Of a stretch of 64,000 bases of DNA, positions 57,411-64,000 are shown in pieces; the stretch's first letter is position 1, and the number at the start of each line of letters is the position of its first letter. The stretch lies in contig JAGYXB010002069.1 of the NCBI GenBank assembly GCA_022495005.1, positions 3,100,001-3,164,000 of the forward strand, in the 5' to 3' direction. The notes beneath the pieces were generated by a model, which worked only from the letters and a program-made list of their open reading frames with translations, had not been told where the DNA came from and made no database searches. This DNA is from Rhyacophila brunnea (Eukaryota; Arthropoda; Insecta; Trichoptera; Rhyacophilidae). Both the position numbers and the translations under genes were made by a program.

Positions 57411-59269
57411 CACGACCAAGAAGAGAAGAGTATTATAAAAAAAATCAAATTCCGTTCTCTCTCTTCCCATCTAGTTATTGACAGTTTGAAATGATTTTTT
57501 ACACTTTTCATGTGTTAGTATTATTTATTATTTATAAAATGCCATTTTAAGATATTGATGAATGTTTATTCAATGCAATTGAATGACAGGAACCATTGGA
57601 CAGTCAGTCGCCTGTGATTCGCTGGGCTCACTTGCGTCATAAGTAAAGTAAGTCGTAAGTAACCGAGAATGTGTTTCTTACGCAATGAGTCATGACACTA
57701 ATACGCCATTACAATAAAGGTTATATTACTATAAATTCTCGAAGCTTGTATCGCATAATGGAAACGGATACGTCATATGGTCACGTGACATCTACCTATA
57801 CATCTGTGAATGACTTTCATGCACAATTTCTCGTGCGCGCCGGGTATGAAGTGAGTTGTCCATTTAATATGTCATTGGAGTGCGCATAGTGTCTGAAAAT
57901 GCCGAAAGGCTAATGCCGGGTTGCAAAAAATACTGACATGTAATAGCGCAAAACTTAAATCAATTATAATAAATTCAAAATCCATCAAGTATCCTCGGTT
58001 TATAGTATTAATATAATATTTTATCATTATTTTATTTCAATTCATCTATTCATTAGGTACTGTAAATGTGTTGACTAAAATTATTAGCATTTACAATATT
58101 ATAATTCTTCTTATTCTCTAGGATCCCCTAGGGCCTCGGGCTACATAATAGGTTGGGTAGTATAACAATATTATAATATGTAGTCATCTACATACGATGC
58201 ATCTGTATCATAATATATGTACTATGTATGAAGTATCTGTATATTTCTTAAAAATGATATTGAATATCCCTTGACTATATTTGACAGACGCAGGATGAAT
58301 AAAATCGCTATGGGGGAGAGATTCAAAAAACAAATATACGAGTTTAATAGAAGTGCCGCTAAAGGCTAGAGGCGGCCCACCCCGCACAAACAATAATATC
58401 TTCATAATGGAGTGGCGACTGATGATGCCGCCAAAAAGAGGCAAAGCGACCACCTATCTATATTATCATCACTGCAAAACACTTTCACATAGAAAATTGC
58501 ATTCGCGCAGAGTTTCCTGGCGGGTTTAATGTTTATATAATATTAAGAATTATTCAAATAATAATTAATTCAAGTTAATGACACTAACCAAATAGATGCA
58601 CATGCAAACAGTAAAACATCCTATGGACAACTGGTACTATCATTCGTCCACATAATGAAATTGAATTGAGTTCACAATAGATAACTTCTATTTGGATTCT
58701 TTCCTTATGACAATGATAATAAAAAGGATTTTCGAGGTCGTTTTTATCTGGATGTGCTATCAATGCAATCTCTATTCACCCGAAAGGTAATTGTTCTATT
58801 AGAGCATTTATTTTCTTTTTATTTATTCGTGGATTCATTAACAATGTAATATACTTACTGACAAATATTAATTTTTATGTTCCCACCAATAATTATTACT
58901 AAGAACTCGGCGGTCTTTATGCTACGCCGTCGCAGGGAAGATGTTATATTTAATGATGCTGTATAGTGCGATTTACCTGTTTGATGGCATATTTCACATA
59001 TATATATATAATATATATATAACTACACAATATGTAATGTTTGTAGGCGTGTTAAGTTAAATGTTAATAAATATTAAAAAAAAAATAAACGTATTTGTTC
59101 TAGTGAAGTTAGATTTGATGGAATAAATAATGTATAATTAGCATTTTCCAGGTTCATTATCAATAGAGAAATCCGGATGAAATATATGAGTGGCACTAGA
59201 TTTATAAAAATCACGTTCACATCACTTAGAACATTTTACTAATGCGACACGAGGCTTAAATGTTGAGTA
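57411..59269. other. Filler, nothing firmly recognised
   Basis: A GC-richer patch at 57590-57890 has words such as GAGTCATGAC and TCACGTGA, but the frame at 57692-57889 resembles no protein. An AT microsatellite lies at 58998-59022. Confidence 0.4.
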
Positions 59270-59460
59270 GTTGATGAGGCTTTCGGGTGCTGCAGTTTGA
59301 GAGATTGTGAAGTGGGGCCTTTTATTTTAGCAATGTAGGTGGGCTGACGGCGGGGTTCCAAAGAAGTTCCAACAAGATGAGTTGCAGGGAGGGTGGAGAA
59401 GGGCAGAGGGTAAAGAGGAAGGTCCCGCCCAAATAACTAACGAGACCGAGCGTCTCCTCA
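59270..59460. promoter_or_regulatory. GC-rich island
   Basis: GC-rich and purine-rich on the plus strand (GTGGGCTGACGGCGGGGTTC, GGGAGGGTGGAGAAGGGCAG). No frame and no match in the window. Regulatory function is conjecture. Confidence 0.2.
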
Positions 59461-59935
59461 ACCTCAATCAACAGCACTTCTAATAATTGATAATCTCATT
59501 ATTTCAATGGATTTCTTCATCGATAAATAAACAGGTACCGCCTGTCTATTTTGTTTACTCGAAGCAGCTAAGAGATAACTAATAATATATTATATTCGTG
59601 AATAGGCTGTATATTTTGAAGAAAGGTTTATATGGAACAATATTAGTAAACTAAAGTATGTAACCAATGACACAAGATTCAAACCAAGGCTATCTTTACA
59701 ATTATCTTTTGATGCCATTGAAGTATTTATTATATTTGATGCTAATATTATCATTGTAATTAAAATATTATCGTAGCAAAATGATTCTTAATTAAATAAT
59801 ATCAATAATAACAACTTTTATATTATTTCTGGGTACTATAAATTTAATATTTTCAGTAAGTCATACATATAGGTACTTGGATTCAATTAATGTGTAATAA
59901 TATCCTGTGTATATTCACAAACGGTTATTTACTCG

Positions 59936-60005
59936 CAGTGTTTCCCAAACTGTGGTACACGCACCCCTAACTGTACGCAAAAGATTTTGAAGGGCTTCGC
60001 AGTTG
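59936..60005 (+). repeat. Single hAT-like terminus
   Basis: CAGTGTTTCCCAAACTGTGG at 59936 is the form of a well-known hAT/MITE terminus, and the following TACACGCACCCCTAACTGTACGC fits its subterminal style. I could not find a convincing complementary right end or an 8-bp duplication, so this is probably a truncated copy. Confidence 0.5.
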
Positions 60006-60539
60006 AATTTTTTTTTGAAAAATAACCGTCAGAATTATCAGTGGTTCACACAGTGTTGCCAACCTAGGCACTAGGTACAATATTTTTGTAGTATGTACTT
60101 GTATTATAATTTTGGTCTCCATACTTTTGAAATACTATAATTATGGAAATAGAAAAATGAATGTAAACAAATTATTATCACGAAAAAAGGCTGGTAAAAA
60201 GTTCGAAAAGTTCACAATTGATTTTGAACGGAAAAATCGTACTGTCAATTGGCAGCTCTGAAAACATATAATTTCAAATGGTCGTCAAAAGTAGAGCGCG
60301 CAATAATATTAGGATATGTCTCTAAACTCTAAAGGAGTATAAAATGCATTATTTTAGAAAACACTGATATAGTGAAAAAAAATCTTACATTGTCGTGCAT
60401 TAATGAAATTATACATAGATAAACAAAACCCCAATTTGTTAGCTTCGACTTTATTTAAATAAGGGTATTATATTATATGTGATGAGCTTATCGATACGAT
60501 AAAAGCATTTTAGAATAGTCTTAACATGATGCACTTATC

Positions 60540-60800
60540 TGGAATGTTAAAGATGCCTGGTGAGTGGTCAATTACCCGAATGAAGTAATCCAAAGTGGCT
60601 TGCGGACGATTGGGCTGAATTAGTACTCTTCACTTGTAGTTTTCTTGGAAAGCATTCCCATAAAACGCGGAAGATTCTCCCACGATTCGTGATTCACCTG
60701 TCAATTATGCCACATTACCTGCTTCACAGTGCACTCGCATCGCACACTGACTCACTTTTGCCCGCTTATCACTACCATACCGCGCACGCCCTTATTAACA
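60540..60800. promoter_or_regulatory. GC-richer island with clustered homeodomain-like sites
   Basis: Contains GGTCAATTACCC, CACCTGTCAATTATG, ATTACCTGC and AATTCGTTAATTT within about 250 bp, in sequence otherwise free of shared repeats. This is the kind of clustering seen in developmental enhancers. It is inference; such words are short. Confidence 0.25.
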
Positions 60801-61012
60801 ATTCGTTAATTTTATTGTGTTCACTACGTTACAGTACATTTAAAATTGAAATATACTATGCATGTTTGTACATTTGCGAAAGTCAAAAGTGCTGAAATTT
60901 ATCGAATTTATATGAACTAAAATACTCAATTTCCATAGAGCACTAAATATCTACCCAGGTTACCTAGTAGACATAAAGATCATCGATATAGATCAATCAC
61001 TGTTTGATGGAG

Positions 61013-61110
61013 CAGTGGCGCATTTTGTCACATAGAAGCTGGACGTAATGACTGATTTGAGGCCCCCTGCGATAAAAAAATAATTATCGATCTTTAATTT
61101 TCCAATTCCA
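61013..61110 (+). repeat. Left end of a CAGTGGCG repeat, second copy
   Basis: CAGTGGCGCATTTTGTCACA, GACTGATTTGAGGCCCCCTG and CGATAAAAAAATAATTATCG match 35771-35880. The right end is not identified. Confidence 0.5.
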
Positions 61111-61672
61111 TAATAAATCCATTGATTCGACCGTTTTATTATTTTTATTTCATATATAATATACCTACACACATGGTTTAAACGCATTTAATTAAATTTA
61201 TTTGCGTAAAAAAGACTCATTTTTTACAAATCTCAATATGTGCATACATCAGTAGATGTACCTACCTAGAAATTTAGTACATATTTAGATAAATAGCTTT
61301 CATGAATTTATACTTAAACACGAATAGAACGTTAATAATAATATGTGAATTAAAATAATGAGGGTACATTTAATCAAAATCTTTAGAGATTTCATTGCCT
61401 AAGGAGTAACTTTAGCAAACCTTGAAATTTGATTTTGTCAAACTATAAATCACCTGGATACTTAGTCGAGGTTAAATAATTCTTTCAGTTATTTATTGAT
61501 ACTCAATTTATATAATTTTGAGAGGTAGTTTTGGATAGTTATATATAGTTACATAGATTTTATTAGTAGATTTTCAACCATGTATTTATATTTATATACG
61601 AAGGTATTTTCAATAGAAATATCTAACAAGGAATACAAGGGAAAAACGTATAACATTGGACTCAACACGTTC
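61111..61672. other. AT-rich filler
   Basis: Nothing recognised. Confidence 0.5.
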
Positions 61673-61680
61673 ATTTAAGA

Positions 61681-62403
61681 CAGGGGGGCGGCAAACTTCG
61701 GCCCGCCATTATTAATTGTACTTCTGATTACGAATAACTTTTTAATAATTTTATTAAAAATATTGACAATAAATTAAAATTTGAAGAATTTGTTGCTTTG
61801 TAAATGTCTTCCTTGCGTATCGTCTCACACTATGTAACCACTATTTTCTACGTTGAACATAGATTGGGAATGAATGGAAAGAAATTTCGGATTGTAATCT
61901 CGCTCTGGATGTAGATATTGTATGTAGATCAATAGATATTGATAGTGTATCAACAGAGCTACAACTTGAGATTATTGATCTGAAGTGTGACACTGATTTA
62001 AGAGAATTGCATGGTCGTGAAGAGATCTCCAAATTTTACAATGCCCTTTATTCAGATAAATTCGACCAATTTAAAGATTATGCAAGAAAAATGTTCGTTA
62101 TTTTTGGATCAACCTATATATGTGAACAAACATTTTCGATCATGAACCTCAATAAAAATTCTATATGATGCCCATTTAGAAGCAGTTTTGAAAATATCAA
62201 CTACAAAATTAACACCTGAATTTAAAAAATGTTCAAAAATGTACAACAGTTGTATTCATCTCATTAATTTTTTTTGTAATGTTTATTTTTCGTGATAATA
62301 AATAGTGTAAGTATATCTAAAAATGGTATTTTACTTGCGGCCCGCCGCCACTTATTTTGAATTCTTGAATTTGGCCCTCCATCCAAAAAGTTTTCCGCCC
62401 CTG
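61681..62403. mobile_element. Charlie-like hAT element with perfect 8-bp target duplication
   Basis: The left end is CAGGGGGGCGGCAAACTTCG followed by GCCCGCC. The right end read inwards is CAGGGGCGGAAAACTTTTTG, with GGCCCGCC-like sequence also near the right end. CAGGGGxGGxAAACTT / GGCCCGC is the known terminus of Charlie-type hAT elements. The flanks are a perfect 8-bp duplication ATTTAAGA (61673-61680 and 62404-62411). At 723 bp it is internally deleted but keeps the transposase C-terminus (61880-62240). Confidence 0.93.
61880..62240 (+). pseudogene. hAT transposase C-terminus (Charlie/ZBED-like dimerisation domain)
   Basis: The plus strand is open from about 61930 to 62165 and reads SVSTELQLEIIDLKCDTDL, EISKFYNALYSDKF, then MFVIFGSTYICEQTFSIMN. 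It then breaks at a stop just after NKNS and picks up as DAHLEAVLKISTTKLTPEF. STELQLExIDLxCD and FGSTYxCEQTFSxMN are hallmark motifs of the hAT C-terminal dimerisation domain of Charlie-like transposases and of the host genes domesticated from them. The segment between the two halves (normally the xxRSRLTDxHL part) is deleted. The BED zinc finger and catalytic core are absent, so it is non-functional. Confidence 0.88.
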
Positions 62404-62579
62404 ATTTAAGACAATATTATATTGTATGTTGTATCATTTACACTTTACAGTAACATTGGTACGCAATTCAATTCGATTAAGTGGTTGATAGTCGGCATTC
62501 AGATTAGTCGAAAATTTCTCGATATTTTTCTCATGTGTACATTTAAATTTTACAGGTAAAACGTATATCTTATAGTGGT

Positions 62580-62700
62580 GAGAAGGTGAAGCAAGGAGAT
62601 AAGATTTTACGATTATTGGTGTCGGTGTATGATGCTCCGCTCGCTCGGAATGCCATTAGCGCCCTCCGCAGCGACAAGATGACTCTTTATTGTTGTCTAT
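62580..62700. promoter_or_regulatory. Short GC-rich island with CCATTAGCGC
   Basis: GCTCGCTCGGAATGCCATTA, GCGCCCTCCGCAGCGACAAG and CTTTATTGTTGTCTATTTGT. CCATTAGCGC (62653-62662) is identical to a ten-base core at 50799-50808. No repeat or frame explains it. Confidence 0.28.
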
Positions 62701-64000
62701 TTGTTTCATGTTAAGTGTTCTGGTCCACCTTGTAACTTTACTCATAAGAAGTTTTCATATACAGGGATGCATCTTTTGAGAACGTCTTCAGAAAATGTTA
62801 TGTGTATAGTCAGTATCAGTAGGGCACTTATCATTGGGTGGTTACCACATATATTTGTTAATGAGGGTAATAGAGTTATTGTACTATAAATAACAGAAAT
62901 ATTGTTTGGCAGGCGTACTTACAGGTATTTGGAGTTTTGTATTATTATAATTTATAATATTTTAAATAATGATACACCACGCGCTAATTAAGATAATAAG
63001 ACGGAAACGGATACTCGGAAATATCTTGATAATGATATTTGAGATATTATATTGATGTTCATAGTTTTTCAAAAATAAATAAAGTTCATCAAAAAAAGTG
63101 GCCAAAAAGTTCATTTTGGTCGATTTGCAGTACAAAAGTTGTATCATCACAGCCGCTTGTCATACAGCCTTCGTGTACTAACAGGTTGGTTAAGTTTAGC
63201 AAATAACTTACTAGCAAGAAAAAATACTATAATCTATACCAACATTATGGCAAGAAACATTACGGGGTTGCACTGTCATGTACAAAATGCTTAATTTGAA
63301 AATGACTGTCATTAAAAGTAAGTACTCAATATCATGTAATAATCATCCGCTTATACTTTGGAATGGTTGTCTAATATACGTATTAAAAATACCGTATAAT
63401 AAAAGATGAAGACATATTAATAAATGTCCCCGTGTCAGTAGAACCCCTCCCCTCCCCTGTCAGTGTGTTTATTTCCAGATAAATTAGGGCCGTCAAAATA
63501 AAAAAGAAATCCTTTTGAAAGATAAGCTGTTTTCGATTGATCAATTAAGAGTTCTGAAGGAATGCTTTATGCTATGATAACATACTATGCTCTCTATGCG
63601 GTTCAGAGAAATTCAACATTCTATTTTCAATAGGTTCAACAGGTAACTATTTTTTTATCCAACAGATAATTTATAAGATTTAAGAATTTCACATTCTTCA
63701 TTGAGTTTACATTTATTCTCATATAAAAATACATTAAGTATAAAAAATAACGGTATAGTTCGGTTATGAGAAATACAGCGGCAAACACATTTTGAAAATA
63801 GCCGATATACTGGATTATTTGTTAGATTAACCAAACCTGTAAAGTAGGTAAGCATAAATATAAAAAATATAAAGTTTGCATAAAAACTTTTCTACTGGAA
63901 GAAAAAACAGAAATATCTAATTTGAAAAAGCGTGCGATTTTAACCGAATTGCATATAATATTTTAGCGTTAGTTATGTATCAATACCTACTGCTTTGCTG
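62701..64000. other. AT-rich filler to the window end
   Basis: Nothing recognised. The frame at 62701-62889 and the minus-strand frames at 62962-63150 and 63655-63855 look like chance. Confidence 0.45.

Noticed and set aside
1..64000. CRISPR arrays, operons, phage or bacterial islands
   Set aside because: No spacer-repeat arrays, no ribosome binding sites and no dense coding; the sequence is eukaryotic repeat-rich DNA.

Overview
This is strongly AT-rich animal nuclear DNA, almost certainly from an insect and most likely a hemipteran close to aphids. The words AATATTAT and TAGGTACCTAC recur throughout. There are several RTE/CR1-like LINE lineages, tRNA-headed SINEs and many hAT-type elements, and no operons, ribosome binding sites or long host reading frames. 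The taxonomic call is inference from composition and repeat content, not from a marker gene. I found no convincing host protein-coding gene, rRNA gene or functional tRNA gene. The window reads as an intergenic region or a very large intron: a stack of dead transposable elements separated by AT-rich filler and a few GC-richer islands.

Layout. 1-9.1 kb holds a LINE tail (1.5 kb), two hAT-type elements (3073-3648 and 3828-4684, the second with a perfect 8-bp target duplication and a decayed hAT dimerisation domain), and a 2.6-kb DNA transposon (5091-7681) with its own frameshifted transposase, set between two copies of a 159-bp repeat. 10.9-13.1 kb holds a 309-bp near-perfect hairpin and a repeat copy split by a 234-bp LINE fragment with a perfect 12-bp target duplication. 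14.8-21.1 kb holds LINE scraps, GC-rich islands and one unexplained coding-like patch. 22.24-26.55 kb is the centrepiece: a 5'-truncated RTE-like LINE bounded by an 11-bp target duplication, interrupted at a TTAA by a piggyBac-like element. Removing that element and one TTAA restores the LINE reading frame across the gap. The piggyBac-like element carries a broken transposase N-terminus, five copies of a 16-bp palindrome, and a local tandem duplication across its right junction.

27-41 kb is mostly filler with SINEs of two lineages. 40.0-44.6 kb holds two hairpin MITEs, a roughly 125-bp tandem repeat (41.56-42.09 kb) and an hAT element with a perfect 8-bp target duplication (42377-43121). 44.8-64 kb holds more SINEs and LINE tails, a foldback at 55.85-56.27 kb, a Charlie-like hAT with a perfect target duplication and a readable transposase C-terminus (61681-62403), and further GC-rich islands. 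Three islands share the word CCATTAGC and could be cis-regulatory blocks of a neighbouring gene; that last point is inference only.

The elements do not work together as a system. Their nesting gives a relative history: the repeat of family R is older than the LINE fragment inside it, and the RTE-like LINE is older than the piggyBac-like insertion, which is older than the tandem duplication across its edge.
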